From contig NZ_CP109592.1 in NCBI RefSeq assembly GCF_036250675.1, positions 1,922,001 to 1,986,000 of the forward strand: DNA of 64,000 nt. Direction: 5' to 3'. The position numbers were made by a program, and so were the translations under genes. Each line of letters starts with the position of its first letter. The stretch's first letter is position 1. The notes beneath the pieces are model-generated. The model was not told the origin of the DNA, did not search any database, and saw only the letters and a program-made list of their open reading frames with translations. This document shows, one piece after another, positions 41,931 through 55,384 of the stretch. The stretch is from Streptomyces sp. NBC_01689. Its GTDB lineage: Bacteria > Actinomycetota > Actinomycetes > Streptomycetales > Streptomycetaceae.

Positions 41931-42623
41931 TCACTCGCAGATCCGCGGCGGGGCCGGCTTCTTGCCGAGGGTGATCGATACCGTGGAACCCGGCGGGCCC
42001 GGGGTGCCGGCCCCGGGGTTCTGGCTCCGCACCCGGTCGACGCTGTCGCAGTCCACCGTGGTGCTCACCGTGCCCAGCGCGTAGCCCGCCGCGGTGACGG
42101 CCAGGCTCGCCTGTGCCCGGGTGTCACCCCGCACGTCCGGGACCACGGTCACGCCGGTCACCGAAGCGGTGACGGACGCCAGGTGCCGGCTGTAACCGGT
42201 GTCCGAGGACAGGTCGACCACGGTCATGTCTCAGGTGACGCTGCCGGTCGACCCGATGAGCACCGACCTGGCCCCGCCCCCGTCGGGGAAGTCGGTGGTG
42301 CCCGGGTCGAATCCGGGCCCGCTGATCACGAGTGCGTCCTCGGCACCGCAGGCGATGCCGTCGGCGCCCCACCGCACCACGGCGTTCTGTCCGTAGACCA
42401 CGGGTGACGGCGTGACGGAGATCTGGCCCGTCGCGCCCACCGCGCACTGCAGGCCCGGATCGTCGGCGTACGCGGGTGTCACCGCGAAGGCGGTCGCCAG
42501 GACGGCGATCGCCGTCAGCAGGGCCGCCCTGGGGGAGCGCCTCAGCCGTGCGGCGGCGGCCCGCGGCAGGGACGCTCGCCCGGCGGGCCGTCGGCGGCCC
42601 GGCAGTACTGGTTGTGCCCTCAT
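41931..42623 (-). pseudogene. Secreted PASTA-domain protein interrupted by an in-frame TGA
   Basis: The frame starts at ATG 42623 with GGAGA upstream and encodes a long Arg-rich n-region, a signal peptide ([19 protein letters not shown]) and a beta-sandwich-like domain. At 42231-42233 a TGA interrupts the frame after GSTGSV-T. The same frame continues directly (D-MTVVDLSSDTGYSRHLASV) and ends with a PASTA-like domain (VTVVPDVRGDTRAQASLAV, then DRVRSQNPGAGTPGPPGS) and PRICE. Replacing TGA by TGG (Trp) restores a 230-aa protein, so a single-base nonsense change or sequencing error is likely. Function unknown; PASTA domains bind cell-wall fragments. Confidence 0.7.
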
Positions 42624-42848
42624 CCGACCGTCTCCGGAATCTTCCGCCGGGTGCCGCTCCCGGCCGTGCGTTCGCACGGCCTTCGGTCGGCCTCGACCGC
42701 CGGACAGCCTTGTGCGGCGGCACGGCCCTGTCGCCTCGCGGTCCGGTCAGCGGACCGGGGCGGCCCCGGCGTCCCCGTCGTCCGCCCGGACACACCCCGA
42801 CGCGGCCCTCGACGGCCCCGTCCCGACGCGTGATCCAGTGAACGGCCC

Positions 42849-42854
42849 TAGGCT
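42849..42854 (+). promoter_or_regulatory. Probable -10 box of the flavoprotein gene (leaderless transcript)
   Basis: TAGGCT stands 7 bases before the ATG at 42862, so transcription would begin at or beside the start codon. No ribosome-binding site is present in that gap. No convincing -35 was found. Confidence 0.4.
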
Positions 42855-42861
42855 GGCCGCC

Positions 42862-44262
42862 ATGAGCGCACACTTTGACGTGGTGGTCCTGGGCGCCGGC
42901 CCGGGTGGATATGTCGCGGCGATCAGGGCCGCCCAGCTCGGGCTCCGCACGGCGATCGTCGAGGAGAAGTACTGGGGCGGAGTGTGCCTCAACGTGGGCT
43001 GCATCCCGTCCAAGGCGCTGCTGCGCAACGCGGAGCTCGCCCACATCTTCACCCAGGAGGCCAGGACCTTCGGCATCCGGGTGAACGGGGAGGTCACCTT
43101 CGACTACGGCGCGGCCTTCACCCGCAGCCGCAAGGTGGCGGACGGGCGCGTCAAGGGCGTCCACTACCTGATGAAGAAGAACGAGATCACCCAGTACACC
43201 GGCCGCGGCGTCTTCAGCGACGACCACACCCTGCGGGTCGACCTCGCCGACGGCGGCACGGAGACCCTCACGTTCGACCACTGCGTCATCGCCGCCGGCG
43301 CCACCACGAAACTGCTGCCGAACACCTCGCTCAGCGAGCGGGTGGTGACGTACGAGGAGCAGATCCTGGCCGACACGCTGCCGCGGAGCATCATCATCGC
43401 GGGCGCGGGTGCCATCGGGGTCGAGTTCGCGTACGTCCTGCACAACTACGGTGTCGAGGTCACCCTCGTCGAGTTCCTCGACCGTATCGTCCCGTTGGAG
43501 GACGAGGAGGTCTCCGCGGAGCTGACCCGCCGCTACAAGCGGCTCGGCATCAACGTGCTGACCTCCACCCGCGTCGAGGCGATCAACGATTCGGGTGACT
43601 CGGTCAAGGTGATGGTGACCACGGGCGGTCAGCGTCAGACGCTCCAGGCCGACAAGGTGATGCAGGCGATCGGCTTCCAGCCGCGCGTGGCGGGCTACGG
43701 GCTGGAGAACACCGGGGTCCGGCTCACCGACCGCGGGGCGATCGACATCGACGGGCGGTGCCGCACGAGCGTCCCGCACATCTACGCCATCGGTGACGTG
43801 ACGGCGAAGCTGATGCTCGCGCACGCGGCCGAGGCGATGGGCATCGTGGCGGCCGAGACGATCGCCGACGCGGAGACCATGGAACTCGACTACGTCATGA
43901 TCCCGCGCGCGACCTACTGTCAGCCGCAGATCGCCAGCTTCGGCTGGACCGAGGCGCAGGCCCGCGAGAGGGGCTTCGACGTGCGGGTCGCGAAGTTCCC
44001 GTTCACCGCCAACGGCAAGTCGCACGGCCTGGGCGACACCGCGGGCTTCGTGAAGATCCTCAGTGACGCCCGGCACGGTGAACTCCTCGGCGCCCATCTG
44101 ATCGGCCCCGAGGTCACCGAACTCCTGCCGGAGCTGACACTCGCCCAGCAGTGGGATCTGACCGTCCATGAGGTCGCCCGCAACGTGCACGGCCACCCGA
44201 CGCTCGGCGAGGCGGTCAAGGAGGCCGTCCACGGCCTGGCGGGCCACATGATCAACATGTGA
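42862..44262 (+). CDS. lpdA: Dihydrolipoyl dehydrogenase-like flavoprotein
   Basis: A 466-aa class I pyridine-nucleotide disulfide oxidoreductase. N-terminal FAD motif [10 protein letters not shown] (about residue 10), redox-active disulfide [13 protein letters not shown] (about 40-52), NAD-binding [13 protein letters not shown] (about 180), second FAD motif YAIGDV, and C-terminal [13 protein letters not shown] with the catalytic His-Glu pair. It would reoxidise lipoamide in 2-oxoacid dehydrogenase or glycine-cleavage complexes, although no partner subunits are nearby. Closely related paralogues (mycothione reductase-like or LpdA) cannot be excluded. Apparently monocistronic with a hairpin downstream. 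Confidence 0.88.
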   Translation: MSAHFDVVVLGAGPGGYVAAIRAAQLGLRTAIVEEKYWGGVCLNVGCIPSKALLRNAELAHIFTQEARTFGIRVNGEVTFDYGAAFTRSRKVADGRVKGVHYLMKKNEITQYTGRGVFSDDHTLRVDLADGGTETLTFDHCVIAAGATTKLLPNTSLSERVVTYEEQILADTLPRSIIIAGAGAIGVEFAYVLHNYGVEVTLVEFLDRIVPLEDEEVSAELTRRYKRLGINVLTSTRVEAINDSGDSVKVMVTTGGQRQTLQADKVMQAIGFQPRVAGYGLENTGVRLTDRGAIDIDGRCRTSVPHIYAIGDVTAKLMLAHAAEAMGIVAAETIADAETMELDYVMIPRATYCQPQIASFGWTEAQARERGFDVRVAKFPFTANGKSHGLGDTAGFVKILSDARHGELLGAHLIGPEVTELLPELTLAQQWDLTVHEVARNVHGHPTLGEAVKEAVHGLAGHMINM

Positions 44263-44336
44263 CCCGAGCGCCCGGCCGCCGACCCGCTCTCCCCCGCGGC
44301 GGGCAGGCGGTGGCAGGTCCCGGAAACCGGACCGTA

Positions 44337-44371
44337 CCTGGGGCGGGATGTCCTGCGCATCTCGCCCCAGG
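44337..44371. terminator. Bidirectional terminator between lpdA and the GH16 gene
   Basis: CCTGGGGCG pairs with CGCCCCAGG and, through one G-T pair, continues as GATG/CATC: a 14-bp stem with a 7-base loop. An outer pair of arms (GGTCCCGG 44316-44323, CCGGGACC 44390-44397) can enclose it. It lies between convergent genes. Confidence 0.75.
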
Positions 44372-44403
44372 GCCCGGCGGCCGGTCGGACCGGGACCGCT
44401 CCG

Positions 44404-46578
<2,175 letters not shown>

Positions 46579-46607
46579 GGCGTCTCCTGTGGTTGGTCGC
46601 CGAACGA

Positions 46608-46619
46608 GAGAGCGCTCTC
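46608..46619. promoter_or_regulatory. LacI-family-type palindrome before the GH16 gene
   Basis: GAGAGCGCTCTC, a perfect 12-base palindrome 29 bases upstream of the GTG. The AGCGCT core is typical of Streptomyces LacI-family sugar regulators, while the flanks differ from the CebR box. A one-mismatch copy lies in the same position before the secreted hydrolase gene at 60602-61546. Confidence 0.6.
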
Positions 46620-46929
46620 CGGATGACTGATGGTTACGGCCTTGTTGCTGACACGTCAAGGCTGTGAACGGAATCGGGCGGCCGGCTTTCCCCGGTCCGG
46701 GTATGCCTTCAAAAAGTGAAGGCCGCTGAGCTGTCAGGACCCTGCGTGCCCGTTATGTCCTCGCGGGCCGGTGAACCGCTGAACACGGCCGTCGGCCGGG
46801 CCCCGACGCGCCCCGAGGGCCGGATCCGGCGCCCTGCGGGCGACCGCCGCCCCCGCGATTCCCCCGTCTCGGCCGTGCGCCGCGACACGTCATGACGGGA
46901 CCCGGTCCGTCCGCCATGAACGGCGTGAG

Positions 46930-46953
46930 GGCCGGGGCGGCGACGCCCCGGCC
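46930..46953. terminator. Hairpin terminator downstream of the GH6 gene
   Basis: Arms GGCCGGGGC (46930-46938) and GCCCCGGCC (46945-46953) form a perfect 9-bp stem with a 6-base loop, 20 bases beyond the TAG of the GH6 gene. The rest of the gap to the GH16 gene (46620-46929) shows no gene. Confidence 0.7.
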
Positions 46954-46973
46954 CTCCGTCCGTTCCGCCCTCT

Positions 46974-49106
46974 CTACGGCTCGGTGCCCCAGACGAGGGT
47001 GCCCGCCACGTACACGGTCACCTTGGGAGCGTCCGCGTAGGAGCTGTTGGCGCCCCGGCTGTAGTCGTCCGACTCGTCGAAGTTCGACCAGTCCGACTTG
47101 GCCATGCGCAACTGCAGCTCTCCGCTGTCGGCTCCGGCGGCCAGCGAACCGGAGGTGAAGCCCACCTCCAGATAGTGGTCCGCGCCCGTGCGGCCCGGAG
47201 ACACGGTGCCGACCGAGGTCTTCACCGTGGAGCAGCCGAGCTGTGCCCAATCGCAGAAGGTCTGGTAACCGGCGGCCGAGGACTCCCCGGTGAACCAGTA
47301 ACGGATGGTCACCTTGGACAGATCGGCCGCGGCGGAACCGCCGTTGACGAGCTTGAGGCCCGGCCTGATCCCGTTGTCACCCGTGGCGGAGTCGTTGTTC
47401 TTGTACTGGGCCTTGAGGCCCGGCGTGCCTCCTCCGCCGCCCGAGGCCTTGGTGGTGGCGGACACCGCCGTGGACGCGGCCGAGACGTTGCCGGCCGCGT
47501 CCTTGGCCCTGACGGTGTACGTGTAGGTGGTGGACGCGGCGAGACCGCTGTCGGTGTACGACGTGGTGGTGGCGGTGCCGACCTTGGTGCCGTTGCGGTA
47601 GACGTCGTACCCGGTGACGGCGGTGTTGTCCGTGGACGCGCTCCAGCTCAGGGTGGCGCTGCTGCTCGTCGTGGAGCCGACCGCGAGGCCACCGGGAACG
47701 GTCGGGGCCTGCGTGTCACCGCCACCGCCGCCCGAACCGCTCAGCGGCGGGTTGGCGTTGGCGAGCAGTTGGCGGAACTGGGCGGAGAACCAGTGCCCGG
47801 CGAGCGGGGAGTTGGGCAGTGCGCCGGTGAGGTTGTTCCCGTTCCGCGCGTTCCCCGTGTACGTGGGGTCGCACATCCTGTCGAAGCCCTTGCCCTCGTC
47901 GTTGTCGACGGCCTGGCTGGCCCCGTCCGACTCCCCCGGCGGCTTGGCCCACACATAGGCGTCGATGCCCGTGTCGGGTGCGGTCGCCGGGCGTTCACCG
48001 AGGCCCGCCCCGCTCTGGTTGCACCAGTTGCCCGCGTGGATGCGCCGGTCGATGCGGCCGCCGTCCACATAGGCGTCGACGCTCGTCGTCGGACCGGGTC
48101 CGGTCGGCCTCGCCGAACCGCCCCAGCCATTGCGCGAGGTGTCGACCAGCATGCCGATACCGGCGTCGAAGCCCTGCGCGACGAGTGCGGTGCGCAGCCC
48201 TTGCGCGTACGAGCTCTCGTCGTCGTACTGGTTCCAGTCGATCCACTTGGACTGGCGCACCGTCTGACCGTTCACCGTGTCCGTCACCTTGACGTACGGC
48301 TCTTTGGTGGCGGAGTAGTTGGCGGTGTTGACGATGAAGCCCGTCACGTCGTTCACGGTGGCGCCACCCGTGGTGGCGGCCTTCTTGAACTCCTGTGCGG
48401 CCGGGGTGAGATTGCTGTCCCAGCCGAGCCAGCCGTGGTGGCCCGCGTCGATGTAGTTGTACGCGTTGGGCAGTGCGCCGAGCTTGTGCAGGGCGTAGCC
48501 GACGCCCTTCTCGTAGTTGCCGTTCGCCTTCATCGTGGCGCACTGGGGCGTGGACCCCGCGGTGCCGCCCGCGTTGGTCACGAGGTTGGGCAGCGAGTCG
48601 GGCTCGATGAGGTTGACGATCCGCAGGCTCGCGTAGGCGGGGTCGGCGAGGATCGCGGCGATCGGGTCGATGTAGTCGCTCTGGTAGGTGGCCAGATCGT
48701 CGGGGCCGAGTTCGCCGTTGGAGGCGAGGGCCGCGCAGTCCCTGCCCGGCAGGTCGTAGATGACCAGCTGGACGAGGTTGGCGCCCTGGGCCTTCGCCGC
48801 GTCGAGGTGCGCCTTCAGACCTCGGGCGTCGGCGGTGCCCTGGATCGCGGCCATCCGGTCCAGCCAGACGAACGTGGGCTGGTCGGAGACGGCCGAACCG
48901 CCCGGCTCGGCCGCCGCCCTGGCCGACCAGTCGGGGTTCACGTACGCCTTCGCTCCGACATAGGGGTTGTCGAGTTTGGCGGCTCCGGTCGCGGTGGTCG
49001 GGAGGGCGGTGACGGACAGCGCCCCGATGAGGGCGCCGACGGCGAGAGCGGCGGTCCGCTTCGGTCCGCTTCGGCGCGACGTGGAGTCGGGTCTACGGGA
49101 AGGCAT
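46974..49106 (-). CDS. Secreted GH6 cellulase/cellobiohydrolase with FN3 and CBM3
   Basis: A 710-aa exported enzyme. The Arg-rich n-region and signal peptide end near TATGA (residue ~42). The GH6 catalytic domain follows (about 45-450): VIYDLPGRDCAA with the proton-donor Asp, IEPDSLPN, YIDAGHHGWLGW and the late AYVWAKPPGESDG. A Gly-rich linker, a fibronectin III domain (about 465-550) and a C-terminal CBM3 cellulose-binding module (561-710, PGLKAQYKNND start) follow. It should release cellobiose from crystalline cellulose. ATG has AGGAG 8 bases upstream. A CebR-type box lies 283 bases upstream. Confidence 0.93.
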   Translation of the reverse strand: MPSRRPDSTSRRSGPKRTAALAVGALIGALSVTALPTTATGAAKLDNPYVGAKAYVNPDWSARAAAEPGGSAVSDQPTFVWLDRMAAIQGTADARGLKAHLDAAKAQGANLVQLVIYDLPGRDCAALASNGELGPDDLATYQSDYIDPIAAILADPAYASLRIVNLIEPDSLPNLVTNAGGTAGSTPQCATMKANGNYEKGVGYALHKLGALPNAYNYIDAGHHGWLGWDSNLTPAAQEFKKAATTGGATVNDVTGFIVNTANYSATKEPYVKVTDTVNGQTVRQSKWIDWNQYDDESSYAQGLRTALVAQGFDAGIGMLVDTSRNGWGGSARPTGPGPTTSVDAYVDGGRIDRRIHAGNWCNQSGAGLGERPATAPDTGIDAYVWAKPPGESDGASQAVDNDEGKGFDRMCDPTYTGNARNGNNLTGALPNSPLAGHWFSAQFRQLLANANPPLSGSGGGGGDTQAPTVPGGLAVGSTTSSSATLSWSASTDNTAVTGYDVYRNGTKVGTATTTSYTDSGLAASTTYTYTVRAKDAAGNVSAASTAVSATTKASGGGGGTPGLKAQYKNNDSATGDNGIRPGLKLVNGGSAAADLSKVTIRYWFTGESSAAGYQTFCDWAQLGCSTVKTSVGTVSPGRTGADHYLEVGFTSGSLAAGADSGELQLRMAKSDWSNFDESDDYSRGANSSYADAPKVTVYVAGTLVWGTEP

Positions 49107-49388
49107 CGGTCATCTCCTGGGGAGAGCGGGCGGGTGCGGTCGGTGTGCGGGCTCGCCGGCGGTCGGCCGGTGTGCCGCGTCCGGGCACGCCGGGCGGCAG
49201 TCCGCCGGACGGGTGCTCCGTGCGGGCACGACGAAGGTGCGACCGTGCGCGTCGCACGAGGTGGAACTGAGAGGCCGCCGAACAGGAGCGCGCCGCGGCG
49301 TCGTCCGGGCGGGGGCCCGGCGTTCTCGTCGTCGCGCGCGGACGGTGCCCGGTCGCTGAGTGGACGGCGGGGACGGGGGCACCGCATG

Positions 49389-49402
49389 TGGGAGCGCTCC
49401 CA
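49389..49402. promoter_or_regulatory. Perfect CebR operator, GH6 side
   Basis: TGGGAGCGCTCCCA, identical to the established 14-bp CebR palindrome of Streptomyces (cellobiose-released repression of cellulolysis genes). It is 283 bases from the GH6 start, in the 759-base divergent gap to the GH5 gene. The distance implies a long GH6 leader or an upstream promoter. Confidence 0.85.
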
Positions 49403-49457
49403 AGGTGCGGGGCCCGGAGCGTGGATGTCAACACCCCTGTCGAAACACGGCCACTGA

Positions 49458-51686
<2,229 letters not shown>

Positions 51687-51805
51687 GTCGCCCGGATCCG
51701 TCCCGTCCGGACCGCGGCACGCCGCACGGCGCCTCGCCGTGGGGTGGCCCGCGGCCGGGCGGGACGCGACGCCCTCCTCACCTTGACGCATCCCGAAGGA
51801 GTCCG

Positions 51806-51880
51806 GGTACCCGCGTCCAGATCTGGGACTGCTACGGCGGGGGCGGCACCCAGCCGAACCAGGTGTGGAGCATCCGCTGA
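51806..51880 (+). pseudogene. C-terminal remnant of a ricin-type lectin (CBM13) domain
   Basis: An in-frame stretch reads GTRVQIWDCYGGGGTQPNQVW-SIR and then TGA. GTxVQIWDCxGxxxQxW is the last repeat of a ricin-B/CBM13 domain. No matching domain or start lies upstream; the preceding residues of that frame show no similarity. It is therefore the tail of a lost carbohydrate-active gene, sitting between the GH5 and beta-helix genes. Confidence 0.7.
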
Positions 51881-51986
51881 GACGAGGCGGCACGTCGATC
51901 GGACCGCGAGACCCTGTCCACCCCGTGGAACGGCCCGGAACGGAATGGAACGCCCAACTCCCCGGGTGGTGACGCGGAACGGCACG

Positions 51987-52014
51987 GGCCGCGCGCTCTT
52001 GAGGGCGCGCGGCC
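51987..52014. terminator. Hairpin upstream of the beta-helix gene
   Basis: GGCCGCGCGC (51987-51996) and GCGCGCGGCC (52005-52014) form a perfect 10-bp stem with an 8-base loop. It is 53 bases before the next start codon. It could be the old terminator of the decayed lectin gene or a leader structure. Confidence 0.5.
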
Positions 52015-52067
52015 TCGACCGGGCCGGCTCCACCGATTCAGCAGTCGAGTCGAGAACCGGGACAGGG

Positions 52068-53402
52068 ATGAACATTTCGAGAATGAGCCGGCTGTTCGCG
52101 GTGGCCGGGGCCCTGGTGGCCTCGCTGGCCGTGTCCGGGGGCACCGCGTCGGCCCGTGTGCCCGCGGGAGCCTTCGACCGCGCGGCCGACGCGCAGAGTT
52201 TCAGCATCACGGCCGACGACCAGCAGAACCAGTTCGTCCAGGCGGTCGGGACCCCCGGCGCGACGGTGCTGATCGCGGGGACGGTGAATCTCGACCTGAG
52301 CGGCTGGTCGGCGATACCCGTGGCACCGGGGGTCCGGATCATCGGTGACCGCACGGTCGTCGCGAGGGGGCCGCGGATCTTCACGACGACGTTCCCGCGC
52401 ACCCTGCTCACCGTCGGGGACGGCAACGGCGGCACCGCGGACCATGTACGGATCAGCGGGATCAGGTTCGACGGCGGGGAGCCGATGGACCCCGGGGCGT
52501 CCGTGGGCACCACGGACGCCGACGGGATCGACATCTGGTCCAGCCAGAACGTGGAGATCGACCACGACGAGTTCGCCCGATGGCGCGGCGCCGCGATCGC
52601 CGTGCAGGATCCCGGCAACCGGATCGACCGGGCCGACGCCGGCACCGTGTGGGTGCACGACAACTACATCCATGACAACCAGCACCCCACCATGAACGGC
52701 ATCGAGGACGCGTTCGGCAGCCACCACGGTGCCGGATACGGGGTGTCCCTGAACAACGGCGCCTACGCTCTCATCGAGAGGAACGAGTTCCAGGCCAACC
52801 GTCACTCGGTCACCGGAGACGGCCGGCCCGGCACCGGGTACCTCGTGTACCGGAACCTCATGGAGTCCCCCGGGCTCGGCTTCTCGCTGCTGGGCTGGGA
52901 CCACTACGAGCACCTCATCGACATGCACGGCCGCGGGGACTGCTCCAACTACCAGTGCGGACCGGCGGGCGAGTACGCCGACATCGCCTACAACTCCTTC
53001 CCGTCCACCAGCTCGACCGAGATCAAACTGCGCGGTACACCCTCGGTCGGGTTCGACGTCGAGAACAACGTCTTCGCCCACACCGTCCGGTGGTCCACCA
53101 CGTTCACCAACGGTGCGCTGGACCAGACCGAGACCGGGCTGCACGACAACGGCGGGAACGTCCTCGGGGCCAACCGGGACAACCAGCGCACGTGTGACTT
53201 CGACGGCGACGGCGTCGACGACCCCTTCATGACCACCGGCGTGACCTGGTGGTACGCCACCAGCGCCGGGGACCAGCACTGGGTGTACCTCAACCAGTCG
53301 CACGAACGCATCGCCGACCTCCGGTTCCGCGACGTCGACGGCGACGGTCTGTGCGACGTCACCTCGGTCAACGACGGCAGGGTCTACTACACCCGCCGCT
53401 GA
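52068..53402 (+). CDS. Secreted right-handed beta-helix protein (polysaccharide lyase-like) with Ca-binding C-terminal repeats
   Basis: A 444-aa exported protein. Signal peptide about residues 1-28 (LFAVAGALVASLAVSGGTASA). The middle is a parallel beta-helix like pectate lyases (VRISGIRFDGG, DADGIDIWSSQNVEIDHDEF, VWVHDNYIHDN, ALIERNEFQANRHSVTG). The C-terminal ~65 residues carry two DxDxDG calcium-binding loops (DFDGDGVDD, DVDGDGLCD) of FG-GAP/VCBS type. Placement after two cellulases suggests plant-polymer degradation, but the substrate is not evident and PL1 catalytic residues could not be confirmed. Confidence 0.75.
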   Translation: MNISRMSRLFAVAGALVASLAVSGGTASARVPAGAFDRAADAQSFSITADDQQNQFVQAVGTPGATVLIAGTVNLDLSGWSAIPVAPGVRIIGDRTVVARGPRIFTTTFPRTLLTVGDGNGGTADHVRISGIRFDGGEPMDPGASVGTTDADGIDIWSSQNVEIDHDEFARWRGAAIAVQDPGNRIDRADAGTVWVHDNYIHDNQHPTMNGIEDAFGSHHGAGYGVSLNNGAYALIERNEFQANRHSVTGDGRPGTGYLVYRNLMESPGLGFSLLGWDHYEHLIDMHGRGDCSNYQCGPAGEYADIAYNSFPSTSSTEIKLRGTPSVGFDVENNVFAHTVRWSTTFTNGALDQTETGLHDNGGNVLGANRDNQRTCDFDGDGVDDPFMTTGVTWWYATSAGDQHWVYLNQSHERIADLRFRDVDGDGLCDVTSVNDGRVYYTRR

Positions 53403-53578
53403 CCCGACGGCACGACGCGCCCCCGCACCGCTCGGCGAGGGTCCGGGCGGTGCCGGTCACCGGGCCACGCCCCGTGACCGGCTCCGGCGGCAGGGGCCGC
53501 GGCGCGTCCGTCGTGGCTCGTGCCGCTCGGGTGACCCGGGCCCTCGCCCCGCCACGCGGGTGCGGTAAGAAGTCCGGT

Positions 53579-54175
53579 GTGAACGACCAGACCCGACCCG
53601 CGACCGTTCGTGTGTTCATCGCCCTCGCCCCGCCCGACCACGCGAAGGAGGAACTCGCCCGGGAGCTGCGTCCCGCCTACGGCACCCATCCCCGGATGCG
53701 GTGGAACCGGATCGAGGACTGGCACATCACCCTGGCGTTCCTCGGAGAGCTGCCGACCGGGCACGTGCCGCTGCTGCGGCCCCCGCTCGCCGGTCTCGCG
53801 GCCGGCCGGCGGCCCCTGTGTCTGGCCGTGCGCGGCAGCGGGACCTTCGACGACCGCGTGCTGTGGAGCGGGATCGACGGAGACCTCGACGCACTGCACA
53901 CACTCGCCGCCGATGTGCGCACCACCGTCAGGAACTGCGGGATCACCTTCGAGGAACGGCCCCTGCGCCCTCATCTGACGCTGGCCCGTGCCCCCCGGGG
54001 CGACCGGTCCTCGGCAGAGGAGATCGCCGGAGGGCTGGCCGGGTTCAGCGGCCGTGGATGGCCCGCCGGGCGTCTGCACCTGGTCGGCAGCAACGCCGGA
54101 CGCGGCCACGGGCCGATCCACTACCGCGACATCGACGCGTGGGACTTCGGCGACAGAGGCGGCGCCGGATCCTGA
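53579..54175 (+). CDS. thpR: RNA 2',3'-cyclic phosphodiesterase (2H family)
   Basis: A 198-aa cytoplasmic 2H phosphoesterase, formerly called 2'-5' RNA ligase. Two catalytic HxTx motifs are present: HITLAFLGEL (about residue 48) and HLTLARAP (about residue 133). It opens RNA 2',3'-cyclic phosphates. The GTG at 53579 fits the family N-terminus (VRVFIALAPPDHAKEEL). It stands alone, with no operon partner. Confidence 0.88.
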   Translation: MNDQTRPATVRVFIALAPPDHAKEELARELRPAYGTHPRMRWNRIEDWHITLAFLGELPTGHVPLLRPPLAGLAAGRRPLCLAVRGSGTFDDRVLWSGIDGDLDALHTLAADVRTTVRNCGITFEERPLRPHLTLARAPRGDRSSAEEIAGGLAGFSGRGWPAGRLHLVGSNAGRGHGPIHYRDIDAWDFGDRGGAGS

Positions 54176-54672
54176 ACGGACCGGCACCGACCGCCTGGTG
54201 GTACGGAATCACTCCGGCCGCCGCCCCCGCTCCGGAACTCCCGGGGCGCGCAGGGTGGAGCGGGTGCGGGGACACGGCCGGTCGGGCCCGGTGCGGGGGC
54301 GCCGCCGCGGTCCGCGCCGGGCCGAGGGGGTCATCGGCAAGTGGTGGCGAAGCCGTCACCTGCCAGCGTCGCGCAGCGGTGAGCCGACCCGCCGGTGAGG
54401 ACGGGGGATCGGGTGAGGGCCGCCGCGCACACCGGTGGCCTCACCTCATGGCTCCCCACGACGCCGGGTCGACGACGCCGGTCACGAGTCCGTCCGCGGG
54501 AAGCGCCGGGTCACGCTGGGCGATCAGTCGGACACAGTGGGCGTCCCGGACTCGGCGAACGGTACCGGCTGATAATGGGGGTGCCTTCGCGGCCCGGTGG
54601 CGGCCCATGGTTTTGTTGAGGGCCGTCGGCGGACCCCGCCCACGGACAGGAGACCCGCAGGGGAAGTGAGGT
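54176..54672. other. Intergenic region before the deoxynucleoside kinase gene
   Basis: About 500 bases with no supportable gene. GATAAT at 54571-54576 is a likely -10 for the kinase gene, giving a leader of about 90 bases; no good -35 is visible. No terminator or repeat was recognised. Confidence 0.45.
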
Positions 54673-55335
54673 ATGTCGGTGATCGTCGTCGGAGGCATGA
54701 TCGGGATCGGCAAGACGAGCGTTGCCGAACTGCTTGCCGAGGAACTGGGCAGCAAGGTCTTCTACGAGAGCGTGGACGACAATCCGATCCTTCCGCTGTT
54801 CTACACGGCGAGCCCCGAGGAGATCCAGGCCAAGCGCTACCCCTTCCTGCTCCAGCTCTACTTCCTGCGGACCCGGTTCGCCTCGATCAAGGAGGCGTAC
54901 AAGCAGGGCGACAACGTGCTCGACCGGTCCATCTACGAGGACTGGTACTTCGCCAAGGTCAATCACGACCTGGGCAGGATCAGCGCCCTGGAGATGCAGG
55001 TCTACGAGGGACTGCTCGACGAGATGATGCACGAGATCGAGGGCCTGCCCTACCGCAAGGCGCCCGACCTCATGGTCTACCTCAAGGCGGACTTCGAGAC
55101 GGTGCTGAACCGCATCGGGCTGCGGGGCCGTGATTTCGAACAGGACGAGACCCTCGTCGAGTACTACCGAACGCTGTGGGCCGGCTACGACGAGTGGGTG
55201 CACAAGCACTACTCGGCCAGCGAGGTCCTCGTCATCGACATGAACAACACGGATGTGGTGAACAGCCCCGAGGACGCGGCCCGCGTGGCGCGCCAGGTCA
55301 AGGACGCTCTCGCGGAGGGCGGGCGCCGCGCCTGA
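54673..55335 (+). CDS. Deoxynucleoside kinase (deoxyadenosine/deoxyguanosine type)
   Basis: A 220-aa nucleoside salvage enzyme of the dNK family. P-loop VGGMIGIGKTSVAE (about residues 6-19), the FYESVDDNP motif near 30 and the DRSIYEDWYF (DRS) motif near 94 are all present, as is the lid arginine region GLRGRDFEQDE near 150. It phosphorylates deoxyribonucleosides with ATP. AAGTGAGGT precedes the ATG. It is the only gene of its transcription unit. Confidence 0.9.
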   Translation: MSVIVVGGMIGIGKTSVAELLAEELGSKVFYESVDDNPILPLFYTASPEEIQAKRYPFLLQLYFLRTRFASIKEAYKQGDNVLDRSIYEDWYFAKVNHDLGRISALEMQVYEGLLDEMMHEIEGLPYRKAPDLMVYLKADFETVLNRIGLRGRDFEQDETLVEYYRTLWAGYDEWVHKHYSASEVLVIDMNNTDVVNSPEDAARVARQVKDALAEGGRRA

Positions 55336-55384
55336 GACCGGGTCCCGCGAGGGTGCGCCCGGCGACGGGATCGTCAGGACCGTC

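Noticed and set aside
47175..49457. 760-codon plus-strand frame opposite the GH6 cellulase
   Set aside because: Shadow of the cellulase gene in a GC-rich genome; no signal peptide or family motif.
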